NCBI RefSeq assembly: GCF_024586455.1
Contig: NW_026089624.1
Span: forward strand, 7,345,341-7,409,340
From: Bactrocera neohumeralis
Taxonomy: Eukaryota > Arthropoda > Insecta > Diptera > Tephritidae
Reading direction: 5' to 3'
DNA: 64,000 nucleotides
Each line of letters begins with the position of its first letter. Position 1 is the stretch's first letter. This document shows, one piece after another, positions 43,268-55,106 of this stretch. A model generated the notes under the pieces. That model had not been told where the DNA came from. It was given only the letters and a program-made list of their open reading frames with translations, and did no database searches. Made by a program: the position numbers and the translations under genes.

Positions 43268-46200
43268 AGTGTTTTTTTCGTGGCGAGTCCCAAATCCTAA
43301 ACCCAACTCACAACCCTGTGGAGGGGATGTTTCGCCTTCTCACTTCAGCTTGCCTTCAAACGGAACTTGTGAGCTGCTTGAGCCATATGTAACAAATACA
43401 GCAGTCCCTTAGTTGGGAAGGTGCCGCTGCCCAGCTCGTTAGAGTGAAGGCTGACATCACCGACGTCCAAGAAATGCGATGGACGGGACAAGGACTGAGG
43501 CGAGTAGGTCCTTGTGGTATTTACTACAGTGGCCATATAAAGGATAAAAGAGGGCAAATTTGGTGTGGGATTCGTAGTGGGAGAGAGACGCCGCCAAGTA
43601 CTGGTATTCACCCCGATGAATGAACATCTAGCAACAATCCGCATCCAAGCGAAGTTCTTCAACCTATCGCTGATTTGTTCTCATGCCCCGACGAAAGAGC
43701 AGGTCAATGTGATCAAGGATGCACCAATGAGAGCTACCGCCGCCCTGATGTCAAAATCGTGCTTGTCGACTTTAACGCCAGAGTGAGCAAAGAAGGCATC
43801 TTTGGCACAACAGTTGGTAAATTAAGCCTTAATGGAGAAACATCCCCAAATGGGTTAAGGCTGATCGACTTCGCTGGGTCCCGAAATATGGTCATTTGAA
43901 GTACTAGATTCCAGCATAAGAAAACTCATCAAGCTACCTAGCTGTCTCCGGATCGAAAAGTCACCAAGCAGATCGATCATGTTGTGATAGACAGTAGACA
44001 CGTCTCCAGTGTTTTCGACGTGCGTGCGCTCCGAGGTCTTAACATCAACATTGTTGGAGCCAAGAAACGCGCCCTCCCTTGCGCAGCAAAAAACGCATGG
44101 CAAATAACACAAAAAAAATTCGACGTCGAAAAGCTGCAATTACAACAGACAACCGAACAAATACTCGACTTGGACTCCTGCTCTCTGAGAACACTCGTCA
44201 ACAACTTGGTATAAGGAAACTGTGAGACGGCGTTTCAAGCTCCTTACGTACAGCTGCAAACGAAACCATTGGTTTTCGGAAAATGCAAAAGAACAACTTA
44301 TACTATGAGGAGCGATGTCGCAGCGGAGAGAAAACCTACTGCCTACCTCGCAACGTTATGATCGTCCACTACACGTGCGGGATGGGATAGATACCGAGAG
44401 TTGAAGAGGGAAGCGAGACGCATTTGTAGACAGAAGAAGAAAGAGGCCGAAATGCGTGAGTACGAAGAGCTTGATAAGCTGGCCGACAGGGGTAATGCTC
44501 GAAAATTCTATGAAAAAATGCGGCGGCTTACAGAAGGTTTCACGACCGGAGCATACTCTTGTAGAACCCCCAAAGGTGATCTAGTCACTGATGCCCAGAG
44601 CATACTTAAATTATGGAGGGAACACTTCTCCAGCCTGCTGAATGGCAGTGAACGCACAACACCAGAAGAAGGAGAACCCGATTCCCCAATCGATGGCGAT
44701 GGAGCAGACGTTCCATAACCCGACCATGAAGAAGTTCGAATAGCAATTGCCCGCCTGAAGAACAACAAAGCGGCAGGAGCCAACGGATTGCCAGGCGAGC
44801 TATTCAAATAGGCGGCGAAGAACTGATAAGGAGTGCATGCATCAGCTTCTTTGTAAATATAAAAAATGTAAATGGTCGGACGAAAGCATGCCCAACGATT
44901 GGAATTTAAGTGTGCTATGCCCAATCCATAAAAAAGGAGACCCCACAATCTGCGCACAACTACCGTGGGATAGCCTCCTCAACATCGCATATAAGGTTCT
45001 ATCGAGCGTATTGTGTGAAAGATTAAAGCCCACCGTCAAAAAACTGATTGGACCTTATCAGTGTAACCCCAGACCTGGAAAATCAACAACCGACCAGATA
45101 TTCACCATGCGCCAAATCTTGGAAAAGACCCGTGAAAGGAGAATCGACACACACCACCTCTTCGTAGATTTTAAAGCTGCTTTCGACAGCACGAAAAGGA
45201 GCTGCCTTTATGCCGCGATGTCTGAATTTGGTATCCCCGCAAAACTGATACGGCTGTGTAAACTGACGTTGAGCAACACCAAAAGCTCCGTCAGAATCGG
45301 AAAGGACCTCTCCGAGCCGTTCGATACCAAACGAGGTTTCAGACAAGGCGACTCCCTATCGTGCGACTTCTTCTACCTGCTTCTGGAGAAAATAGTTCGA
45401 GCCGCAGAACTAAATAGAGAAGGTACCATCTTCTATAACAGTGTACAGCTTCTGGCGTATGCCGATGATATTGATATCATCGGCCTCAACACCCGCGCCG
45501 TTAGTTCTGCTTTCTCCAGACTGGACACGGAAGCAAAAGAAATGGGTCTGGCAGTGAACGAGGGCAAAACGAAATATCTCCTGTCATCAAACAAACAGTC
45601 GTCGCGCTCGCGACTTGGTACTCACGTCACTGTTGACAGTCATAACTTTGAAGTTGTAGATAATTTCGTCTATTTAGGAACCAGCATTAACACCACCAAC
45701 AATTTCAGCCTGGAAATCCAACGCAGGATTGCTTTTGCCAACAGGTGTTACTTCGGACTGAATAGGCAATTGAGAAGCAAGGTCCTCTCTCGACAAACAA
45801 AAACCAAACTCTCTAAGTCACTCATAATCCCGTCCTGCTATATGGTCCAGAGTCTTGGACGATGTCAACAACGGATGAGTCGACGTTGCGAGTTTTCGAG
45901 AGAAAAGTTGTGCGAAAGATTTATGGTCCTTTGCGCGTTAGCCACGGCGAATATCGCATTCGATGGAACGATGAGCTGTACGAGATATACGACGACATCG
46001 ACATAGTTCAGCGAATTAAAAGACAGCGGCTACGCTGGCTAGGTCATGTTGTCCGGATGGACGAAAACACTCCAGCTCTGAAAGTATTCCACGCAGTACA
46101 CGCCGGGGGAAGCAGAGGAAGAGGAAGACCTCCACTCCGTTGGAAGGACCAAGTGGAGAAGGACCTGGCTTCGCTTGGAATATCCGATTGGCGCCACGTA

Positions 46201-46282
46201 GCGAAAAGAAGAAACGACTGGCGCGCTGTTGTTAACTCGGCTATAATCGCGTAAGCGGTGTGTACGCCAATTAAGAAGAAGA
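43268..46282 (+). mobile_element. RTE-type LINE copy 4, 5' part inverted
   Basis: 43268-43391 is the RTE 5' region in reverse orientation (complement of about 18495-18650). From about 43406 the element reads forward from the position equivalent to 18767 to the AAG tail at 46270-46282. The endonuclease half is strongly decayed (many stops, 43406-44400). The RT half is better: 44837-46006 is open, with YADD near 45460. The 1-bp loss near 45836 is shared with copies 3 and 5, and the C-terminal block is open at 45862-46254. It lies only about 75 bp after the host gene stop. Confidence 0.85.
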
Positions 46283-46539
46283 GGAATGCAGCTCTGAAGA
46301 AATCTAGTACTAATTTTTAATAAATTTGTTCAATAAAATGCGGATATGGCAACGCTGGTTTTGCGAAGAAACATGAAATCAACATTTGTTTCTTGAAGGA
46401 AATTTAAAGTAATCGTTAAATTCATCCTAAATTAGTTAAAATCATTATTATGAAGTAAAGTTCATTCTGAAATTTTATATAAAACCTACCAATCTTCATC
46501 CACATTCCTTAAATCGCAATGAAAATATTTATATACTTA
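46283..46539. repeat. RTE flank, part of duplicated block (first copy)
   Basis: AT-rich sequence immediately after RTE copy 4, almost identical to 51949-52205. It contains GGATATGGCAACGCTGG. No gene seen. It may belong to the same Helitron, upstream of its first recognisable motif. Confidence 0.6.
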
Positions 46540-47090
46540 TGAAAATGTGTGTCGCCGTTGTGGGGAATGAAAATGGATTGAGGAAAGAGCTGGAATGTGT
46601 TGATCTGAGAGCAAAGTAGACATTCCTATTTTAGAAGGGCCTATGTAACGCTTACCAATATTATTTAGAGGTGAAACTGATGAGTCTCGGCAGTTCCTTT
46701 GCCGTTTAAAAAATACAACGCATGTTATCATAAAATGTGATTCGGGTCAGGTCAATTACATCACAAAATTCCTGCTGCCACCACTTAATAAACAGCCACA
46801 AATTTTACGGACGGAATCAAATCATTTAAGACGTTGAACAAACAACTGTCTTAAAATTAAACAAATCCTGAATTTGAGTCCGAGAATATGCCCGATGATA
46901 GTTGCAAAGGCAGAATCCGCATCGCTACAACGTCAAGGTGGCGACTGTGGTTGCAGGCGCTGACCCCACAGCACCGAGAGATATCGTGTTGCGGAAATTT
47001 AATGACTCTCTCGCCAGGATTGCAGGCACCCACCGATATTATGATGTCCTACAGTACCCTTTGATTTACGGGAAGTTATAAAAGAGATAT
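46540..47090 (+). pseudogene. Helitron Rep/helicase N-terminal fragment, copy 1
   Basis: Decayed plus-strand frames follow the N-terminal region of Helitron proteins: a Cys-containing KWIEERAGMC stretch (46560-46600), VDIPILEGPM, ETDESRQFLCRL (46670-46710), MPDD at 46886, HRYNVKVATVVAGADP and RDIVLRKFNDSLARI (46925-47015), then HRYYDVLQYPLIYG (47030-47075). No HUH endonuclease or helicase motifs remain. Stops and frameshifts are frequent. Confidence 0.75.
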
Positions 47091-47099
47091 CACCAGAAA

Positions 47100-48060
47100 C
47101 AGACAAAGTAATTTCCTAAAAAGAATAGGAAAAACAAATCAATATAAAGAGACCGTTAAACTGATACTGGGCTGCGCATTGGCACTGACCAAAACTTCTT
47201 TTCACCTCTACAAACTCTACACGATACAGATAATGCTGAAAAAAAAATGATGATGAATGTGAACAAATCGTAAATAACAAAACATACGTCCCACCTAATA
47301 CGGCACATAAGTGCACAGTGGAACAACTACATAATATTTGCAAAGAAATAAATTGGACCAAATATTCTGCAAAAAAAATATCGATTGAAATAAAGCTCTA
47401 TTGTGTGGTAAAATCAGACTTTGAAGCGGGCTGTCATTACATGCAAGGTAAATTTGGATACTTCTCTTATGCCAACAAGAAAGGAAAACTATTCTGGTAC
47501 TCGAAGTTATGGACACTACAGTCTTTAAAAACTAACCCATTGCTTGGATGTAAAGCTTGTTCAGAGAATTAGGCCTTATAACTCCATATTACTTTTAAGT
47601 ATATGTGGTATATTTTACCATCAAGTCTACATCTCTGAATATTCTCAGAGAAAATCATTCTATTTTAAATTACGTGAAAATAAAATGGGAATACCAAAAG
47701 CGGCATAGTAATCAACTAACGCAATGCTATACCTGTCAGATGTTTGGCCACGGATCCGGTCGCAGTGTAGTAAAGTCGTATTGTTCAGCAGAATCGTCCT
47801 AGACTTAAGACAGACACTATTATTAATGCTCCTCGTATAAATGACACGAACTTTTTTCCAAACTCACTTAGCCAAACAATCCTAACGGCAAACCCTACTT
47901 GGGTAACTTCGCAACAACTAAATTCACCAAACAGCTATAACGAAGTTTTCAGTATTGAAGAGTTTAAGTCATTCACTTTTGAGTTAAATAAAAATCTAGA
48001 AATTGTAAATCAAAGTCTGATCAGTTTGAAGTTATAACCTCACTAGCTTCCAAGTTTCTT
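47100..48060 (+). pseudogene. Jockey-clade LINE ORF1 (gag), decayed
   Basis: Frames near 47318-47800 show FSYANKKGKLFW, STSLNILRENHS and a CCHC-like QCYTCQMFGHGSG motif (47730-47760) in the order known for Jockey gag proteins. A C-terminal region (FSIEEFKSF near 47950, then VITSLASKFL near 48035) runs up to ORF2. Stops and frameshifts occur throughout. Confidence 0.6.
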
Positions 48061-48064
48061 AAAT

Positions 48065-48640
48065 AATGTTGAACCACTTATTAATTGTCACCTGGAATGC
48101 CAGAGGTATTCAAAGTAAAAAAGATGAGATTTTTCATTTCATAATTAGTAGAAACATTAATATTTGTCTACTAACTGGAACGTGGCTAAATGACAAAATT
48201 TGTATAAAAAACAAGTAGTATTAAATATACGGAAATGATAGAACTAACAATAAAGGGAAGCCATAATTATTAAAAAATCTATCCACCATTCCCTGTTACC
48301 TCTCCCAAACACCAAAGCTATAGAATGCATTGGCATTAATGTATAGTACTTTGCCTCACAGGGAATTCTGTTTCAGTCTACTACTGCCATTTTTCTGGAG
48401 GCCGATCGAGGCCTTTAAAAATCATTCAAAGCTGCTCACTCGAGTTACAGGAAAGTATCTATTAGCTCTTGGGGCTGCCACCGTGCAAATAATTGGGGTT
48501 TCAGTGCGTTATATTCGATAGAACACTCCTACGTGCCTGCTAATAGTTGCAGCAGAGCTTCTAATCTGGATCTGTTTCTAACAAACCAACACTAAGACAA
48601 TAAACGATTGAGGATCCGATCACCTACCTGTGCAAACTCC
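48065..48640 (+). pseudogene. Jockey-clade LINE ORF2 endonuclease start, truncated
   Basis: Starts MLNHLLIVTWNARGIQSKKD at 48065, the APE endonuclease N-terminus, then ICLLTGTWLND, a Gly-poor version of the usual GGG block, KAIECIGIN, and decayed traces including SNLDLFLTNQH near 48570. RT is absent; the sequence ends before RTE copy 5. Confidence 0.65.
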
Positions 48641-48745
48641 TTTTCAAACAATTTTTAGCTCAATGAAAATATTTAGATACGTATTTAATAACGGGAGGAT
48701 GGAGTCATGTGTAGAAGTTCACGCAAGTGAGGAAAGTTCTCTGAT

Positions 48746-51700
48746 CGCCATTCACTTGGGAATGGCCAGAAACGATTCTTTTACACATGGCTCAAGCAGC
48801 TCACTACTTCCGGTCTTTGACCAAGTATCCTCTGGGTAGCCTAAGAACATCCGTACGAAGGCGAGCTAAAGTGAGAAGGCGAAACATTCCCTACAAGGGT
48901 TGTGCGCTGGGTTTGGGACCCGCCACGTAAAAAAACACCCCCAGTGAAGAGCTATAACCAGCCTCGGATGAGAGACCCCCCTTTTGATGACGACCATGGC
49001 AAACGAAATAAGGACTACGAATTGAGGGCATGCACCTGGAATGTCCGGTCCCTTAATTGGGAAGTGCCGCTGCCCAGTTGGTTGATGTCCTCGTAAAAAC
49101 AAAGGCTGACATCACCGCCGTCCAAGAAATGCGATGGACGGGACAAGGACAGAGACGAGTAGGTCCTTGTGGCATTTACTACAGTGGCCATATAAAGGAC
49201 CGCAAGTTTGGGGTAGGATTCGTGGTGGGAGAGAGACTCCGTCGCCGAGTACTATCATTCACTGCGGTGAATGAACGTCTAGCCACAATCTGCATCAAAG
49301 CGAGGTTCTTCAACATATCGCTGATCTGCGCCCACGCCCCGACGGAAGAGAAGGACGATGTGACCAAAGATGCCTTTTATGAGTGCTTGGAGCGCACTTA
49401 TGAAGGCTGCCCCCGCCACGATGTCAAAATCGTGCTTGGCGACTTTAACGCCAGGGTGGGCAAAGAAGGTGTCTTTGGCACTACGGTCGGTAAATTCGGC
49501 CTCCACGACAAAACATCCCCTAATGGGTTGAGGCTGATTGACTTCGCCGGGGCCCGAAATATGGTTATCTGTAGTACTAGGTTTCAGCATAAGAAGATTC
49601 ATCAAGCTACCTGGCTGTCTCCGGATCGAAAAACTACCAACCAGATCGATCATGTTGTGATAGACGGAAGACACGTCTCCAGTGTTTTAGATGTGCGTGC
49701 GCTCCGAGGTCCTAACATCGACTCGGACCACTATCTTGTTGCAGCTAAGATTCGCACCCGCCTCTGTGCAGCAGAAAACGCGCGCCACCAAACACAAGGA
49801 AGGTTCGACGTCGAGAAGCTGCAATCACAACAGACAGCCGAACGATTTTCTACTCGGCTTGCACTCCTGCTCTCTGAGAGCACTCGTCAACAACTCGGTA
49901 TAAGGGAACTGTGGGACGGAATTTCAAACTCCTTACGTACAGCTGCAACCGAAACCATTGGTTTTCGGAAAGTACAAAAGAACAGCTGGTACGACGAGGA
50001 GTGCCGTGTCGCAGCGGAGAGAAAACAGGCTGCCTACCTCGCAACGTTACGATCGACCATTACACGTGCGGGATGGGATAGATACCGAGAGTTGAAGAGG
50101 GAAGCGAGACGCATTTGTAGACAGAAGAAGAAAGAGGCCGAAATGCGTGAGTACGAAGAGCTTGATAAGCTGGCCGACAGGGGTAATGCTCGAAAATTCT
50201 ACGAAAAAATGCGGCGGCTTACAGAAGGTTTCAAGACCGGAGCATACTCTTGTAGAACCCCCAAAGGTGATCTAGTCACTGATGCCCAGAGCATACTTAA
50301 ATTATGGAGGGAACACTTCTCCAGCCTGCTGAATGGCAGTGAACGCACAACACCAGGAGAAGGAGAACCCGACTCCCCAATCGATGACGATGGAGCAGAC
50401 GTTCCACTACCCGACAATGAAGAAGTTCGAATAGCAATTGCCCGCCTGAAGAACAACAAAGCGGCAGGGGCCGACGGATTGCCGGCCGAGCTATTCAAAC
50501 ACGGCGGCGAAGAACTGATAAGGTGCATGCATCAGCTTCTTTGTAAAATATGGTCGGACGAAAGCATGCCCAACGATTGGAATTTAAGTGTGCTATGCCC
50601 AATCCATAAAAAAAGAGACCCCACAATCTGCGCCAACTACCGTGGGATTAGCCTCCTCAACATCGCATATAAGGTTCTATCGAGCGTATTGTGTGAAAGA
50701 TTAAAGCCCACCGTCAACAAACTGATTGGACCTTATCAGTGTGGCTTTAGACCTGGCAAATCAACAACCGACCAGATATTCACCATGCGCCAAATCTTGG
50801 AAAAACCCGTGAAAGGAGAATCGACACACACCACCTCTTCGTAGATTTTAAAGCTGCTTTCGACAGCACGAAAAGGAGCTGCCTTTATGCCGCGATGTCT
50901 GAATTTGGTATCCCCGCAAAACTGATACGGCTGTGTAAACTGACGTTGAGCAACACCAAAAGCTCCGTCAGAATCGGAAAGGACCTCTCCGAGCCGTTCG
51001 ATACCAAGGCGACTCCCTATCGTGCGACTTCTTCTACCTGCTTCTGGAGAAAATAGTTCGAGCCGCAGAACTAAATAGAGAAGGTACCATCTTCTATAAC
51101 AGTGTACAGCTTCTGGCGTATGCCGATGATATTGATATCATCGGCCTCAACACCCGCGCCGTTAGTTCTGCTTTCTCCAGACTGGACACGGAAGCAAAAG
51201 AAATGGGTCTGGCAGTGAACGAGGGCAAAACGAAATATCTCCTGTCATCAAACAAACAGTCGTCGCGCTCGCGACTTGGTACTCACGTCACTGTTGACAG
51301 TCATAACTTTGAAGTTGTAGATAATTTCGTCTCGTCTATTTAGGAACCAGCATTAACACCACCAACAATTTCAGCCTGGAAATCCAACGCAGGATTGCTT
51401 TTGCCAACAGGTGTTACTTCGGACTGAATAGGCAATTGAGAAGCAAGGTCCTCTCTCGACAAACAAAAACCAAACTCTCTAAGTCACTCATAATCCCGTC
51501 CTGCTATATGGTCCAGAGTCTTGGACGATGTCAACAACGTATGAGTCGACGTTACGAGTTTTCGAGAGAAAAGTTGTGCGAAAGATTTATGGTCCTTTGC
51601 GTATTGGCCACGGCGAATATCGCATTCGATGGAACGATGAGCTGTACGAGATATACGACGACATTGACATAGTTCAGCGAATTAAAAGACAGCGGCTACG

Positions 51701-51944
51701 CTGGCTAGGTCATGTTGTCCGGATGGACGAAAACACTCCAGCTCTGAAAGTATTCGACGCAGTACCCGTCGGGGGAAGCAGAGGAAGAGGAAGACCTCCA
51801 CTCCGTTGGAAGGACCAAGTGGAGAAGGACCTGGCTTCGCTTGGAATATCCAATTGGCGCCACGTAGCGAAAAGAAGAAACGACCGGCGCGCTGTTGTTA
51901 ACTCGGCTATAATCGCGTAAGCGGTGTGTACGCCAATTAAGAAG
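48746..51944 (+). mobile_element. RTE-type LINE copy 5, full length but chimeric
   Basis: The 5' end is at the same base as copy 2. The endonuclease and RT front are open at 49057-50844. A 1-bp loss near 49063 breaks the start region, a 2-bp loss near 50806 breaks the RT, a 14-bp deletion near 51008 removes the GFRQ region, and CTCGT is duplicated near 51335. From about 50830 onward the copy carries the variants of copy 4 (TAGATTTTAAAGC, CTGCCTTTATGCC, the shared 1-bp loss near 51497) and then the same downstream flank. The C-terminal block is open at 51528-51920. Confidence 0.9.
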
Positions 51945-52678
51945 AAGAGGAATGCAGCTCTGAAGAAATCTAGTACTAATTTTTAATAAATTTGTTCAAT
52001 AAAATGCGGATATGGCAACGCTGGTTTTGCGAAGAAACATGAAATCAACATTTGTTTCTTGAAGGAAATTTAAAGTAATCGTTAAATTCATCCTAAATTA
52101 GTTAAAATCATTATTATGAAGTAAAGTTCATTCTGAAATTTTATATAAAACATACCAATCTTCATCCACATTCCTTAAATCGCAATGAAAATATTTATAT
52201 ACTTATGAAAATGTGTGTCGCCGTTGTGGGGAATGAAAATGGATTGAGGAAAGAGCTGGAATGTGTTGATCTGAGAGCAAAGTAGACATTCCTATTTTAG
52301 AAGGGCCTATGTAACGCTTACCAATATTATTTAGAGGTGAAACTGATGAGTCTCGGCAGTTCCTTTGCCGTTTAAAAAATACAACGCATGTTATCATAAA
52401 ATGTGATTCGGGTCAGGTCAATTACATCACAAAATCCCTGCTGCCACCACTTAATAAACAGCCACAAATTTTACGGACGGAATCAAATCATTTAAGACGT
52501 TGAACAAACAACTGTCTTAAAATTAAACAAATCCTGAATTTGAGTCCGAGAATATGCCCGATGATAGTTGCAAAGGCAGAATCCGCATCGCTACAACGTC
52601 AAGGTGGCGACTGTGGTTGCAGGCGCTGACCCCACAGCACCGAGAGATATCGTGTTGCGGAAATTTAATGACTCTCTC
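51945..52678 (+). repeat. duplicated block: RTE flank plus Helitron fragment, copy 2
   Basis: Almost identical to 46283-47013, with only a few base differences seen by eye. It includes the same decayed Helitron N-terminus (52206-52678, RDIVLRKFNDSL). At about 52678 it stops matching copy 1 and joins BEL pol sequence, so the Helitron is cut earlier here. Confidence 0.85.
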
Positions 52679-52759
52679 GTCAAGTTAATCCAGGACAATA
52701 TCAAAATAATTTTAAGAAAATATGGATTCAACCTTAGAAAATGGTGTTCCAATAACATT
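52679..52759 (+). pseudogene. BEL/Pao pol fragment, part 1
   Basis: The frame reads KYGFNLRKWCSNN, a conserved BEL/Pao RT block, ending at the 13-bp target duplication of RTE copy 6. It continues at 55107. Confidence 0.75.
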
Positions 52760-55093
52760 CTCTTCTTCTTCTTAATTGGCGTAGACACCGCTTACGCGAT
52801 TATAGCCGAGCTAACAACAGCGCGCCAGTCGTTTCTCCTTTTCGCTACGTGGCGCCAATTGGATATTCCAAGCGTAGCCAGGTCCTTCTCCACTTGGTCC
52901 TTCCAACGGAGTGGAGGTCTTCCTCTTCCTCTGCTTCCCCCGGCGGGTACAGCGTCGAATACTTTCAGAGCTGGAGTGTTTTCGTCCATCCGGACAACAT
53001 GACCTAGCCAGCGTAGCCGCTGTCTTTTAATTCGCTGAACTATGTCAATGTCGTCGTATATCTCGTACAGCTCATCGTTCCATCGAATGCGATATTCGCC
53101 GTGGCCAACGCGCAAAGGACCATAAATCTTTCGCAGAACTTTTCTCTCGAAAACTCGCAATGTCGACTCATCAGTTGTTGACATCGTCCAAGCCTCTGCA
53201 CCATATAGCAGGACGGGAATTATGAGCGACTTATAGAGTTTGGCTTTTGTTCGTCGAGAGAGGACTTTACTTTTCAATTGCCTACTCAGTCCGAAGTAGC
53301 ACCTGTTGGCAAGAGCAATCCTGCGTTGGATTTCCAGGCTGACATTGTTGGTGGTGTTAATACTGGTTCCTAAATAGACGAAATTATCTACAACTTCAAA
53401 GTTATGACTGTCAACAGTGACGTGAGTGCCAAGTCGCGAGTGCGACGACTGTTTGTTTGATGACAGGAGATATTTCGTCTTGCCCTCGTTCACTGCCAGA
53501 CCCATTTGTTTTGCTTCTTTGTCTAGTCTGGAGAAAGCAGAACTAACGGCGCGGGTGTTAAGGCCGATGATATCAATATCATCAGCATACGCCAGCAGCT
53601 GTACACTCTTATAAAAGATGGTACCTTCTCTACTAAGTTCTGCAGCTCGAACTATTTTCTCCAGAAGCAGGTTGAAAAAGTCACACGATAGGGAATCGCC
53701 TTGTCTGAAACCTCGTTTGGTATCGAACGGCTCGGAGAGGTCCTTCCCGATTCTGACGGAGCTCTTCGTGTTGCTCAGAGTCAGTTTACACAGCCGTATT
53801 AGTTTTGCGGGGATACCAAATTCAGACATCGCGGCATAGAGGCAGCTCCTTTTCGTGCTGTCGAAAGCAGCTTTGAAATCGACGAAGAGGTGGTGTGTGT
53901 CGATTCTCCTTTCACGGGTCTTTTCCAAGATTTGGCGCATGGTGAATATCTGGTCGGTTGTTGATTTTCCAGGTCTAAAGCCACACTGATAAGGTCCAAT
54001 CAGTTTGTTGACGGTGGGCTTTAATCTTTCACTCAATACGCTCGATAGAACCTTATATGCGATGTTGAGGAGGCTAATCCCACGGTAGTTGGCGCAGATT
54101 GTGGGGTCTCCTTTTTTATGGATTGGGCATAGCACACTTAAATTCCAATCGTTGGGCATGCTTTCGTCCGACCATATTTTACAAAGAAGCTGATGCATGC
54201 ACCTTATCAGTTCTTCGCCGCCGTGTTTGAATAGCTCGGCCGGCAATCCGTCGGCCCCTTCCGCTTTGTTGTTCTTCAGGCGGGCAATTGCTATTCGAAC
54301 TTCTTCATGGTCGGGTAATGGAACGTCTGCTCCATCGTCATCGATTGGGGAATCGGGTTCGCTTTCTCCTGGCGTTGTGCATTCACTGCCATTCAGCAGG
54401 CTGGAGAAGTGTTCCCTCCATAATTTAAGTATGCTCTGGGCATCGGTCACTAGATCACCTTTGGGGGTTCTACAAGAGTATGCTCCGGTCTTGAAACCTT
54501 CTGTAAGCCGCCGCATTTTTTCGTAGAATTTTCGAGCATTACCCCTGTCGGCCAGCTTATCAAGCTCTTCATACTCACGCATTTCGGCCTCTTTCTTTTT
54601 CTGTCTGCAGATGCGTCTCGCTTCCCTCTTCAATTCTCGGTATCTATCCCATCCCGCACGTGTTGTGGTCGATCGTAACGTTGCGAGGTAGGCAGCCTGT
54701 TTTCTCTCCGCTGCGGCGCGGCACTCCTCGTCGTACCAGTTGTTCCTTTGCACTTTCCGAAAACCAAGGGTTTCGGATGCAGCTGTACGTAAGGAGTTTG
54801 AAATGCCGTCCCACAGTTCCCTTATACCGAGTTGTTGATGAGTGCTCTCAGAGAGCAGGAGTGCAAGCCGAGTAGAAAATCGTTCGGCAGTCTGTTGTGA
54901 TTGCAGCTTTTCGACGTGGAACCTTCCTTGTGTTTGTTGGCGTGCGTTTTTTGCTGCACAGAGGCGGGTGCGAATCTTGGCTGCAACAAGATAGTGGTCC
55001 GAGTCGATGTTAGGACCTCGGAGCGCACGCACATCTAAAACACTGGAGACGTGTCTTCCGTCTATCACAACATGATCGATCTGGTTGGTAGTT
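52760..55093 (-). mobile_element. RTE-type LINE copy 6, 5'-truncated, young
   Basis: Minus-strand insertion into BEL pol with an exact 13-bp target duplication, TTCCAATAACATT (52747-52759 and 55094-55106). The CTT run at its low-coordinate end is the AAG tail. It is truncated in the endonuclease, near NQIDHVVIDGRH. Its whole remaining reading frame is open, unlike the other copies. Confidence 0.95.
52792..55068 (-). CDS. RTE-type reverse transcriptase, intact frame without own start
   Basis: An uninterrupted frame of about 758 codons from the end of the endonuclease (GPNIDSDHYLV) through the RT to the natural stop. RT landmarks: NNKAEGADGLPAELF, YRGISLLN, FRPGKSTTDQIF, FVDFKAAFDS, RGFRQGDSLS, LLAYADDIDIIG (YADD catalytic Asp pair, near 53580-53592) and the C-terminal RLRWLGHVVRMDE and GSRGRGRPPLRWKDQ. 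The APE nuclease is mostly lost and no native ATG opens the frame, so transposition in cis is not expected. It serves as a reference for the broken copies. Confidence 0.88.
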   Translation of the reverse strand: MIDGRHVSSVLDVRALRGPNIDSDHYLVAAKIRTRLCAAKNARQQTQGRFHVEKLQSQQTAERFSTRLALLLSESTHQQLGIRELWDGISNSLRTAASETLGFRKVQRNNWYDEECRAAAERKQAAYLATLRSTTTRAGWDRYRELKREARRICRQKKKEAEMREYEELDKLADRGNARKFYEKMRRLTEGFKTGAYSCRTPKGDLVTDAQSILKLWREHFSSLLNGSECTTPGESEPDSPIDDDGADVPLPDHEEVRIAIARLKNNKAEGADGLPAELFKHGGEELIRCMHQLLCKIWSDESMPNDWNLSVLCPIHKKGDPTICANYRGISLLNIAYKVLSSVLSERLKPTVNKLIGPYQCGFRPGKSTTDQIFTMRQILEKTRERRIDTHHLFVDFKAAFDSTKRSCLYAAMSEFGIPAKLIRLCKLTLSNTKSSVRIGKDLSEPFDTKRGFRQGDSLSCDFFNLLLEKIVRAAELSREGTIFYKSVQLLAYADDIDIIGLNTRAVSSAFSRLDKEAKQMGLAVNEGKTKYLLSSNKQSSHSRLGTHVTVDSHNFEVVDNFVYLGTSINTTNNVSLEIQRRIALANRCYFGLSRQLKSKVLSRRTKAKLYKSLIIPVLLYGAEAWTMSTTDESTLRVFERKVLRKIYGPLRVGHGEYRIRWNDELYEIYDDIDIVQRIKRQRLRWLGHVVRMDENTPALKVFDAVPAGGSRGRGRPPLRWKDQVEKDLATLGISNWRHVAKRRNDWRAVVSSAIIA

Positions 55094-55106
55094 TTCCAAT
55101 AACATT

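Noticed and set aside
47318..47572. A small host gene of unknown function
   Set aside because: Its position before a CCHC knuckle and a Jockey ORF2 start, with the FSYANKKGKLFW pattern, fits a decayed LINE gag better.
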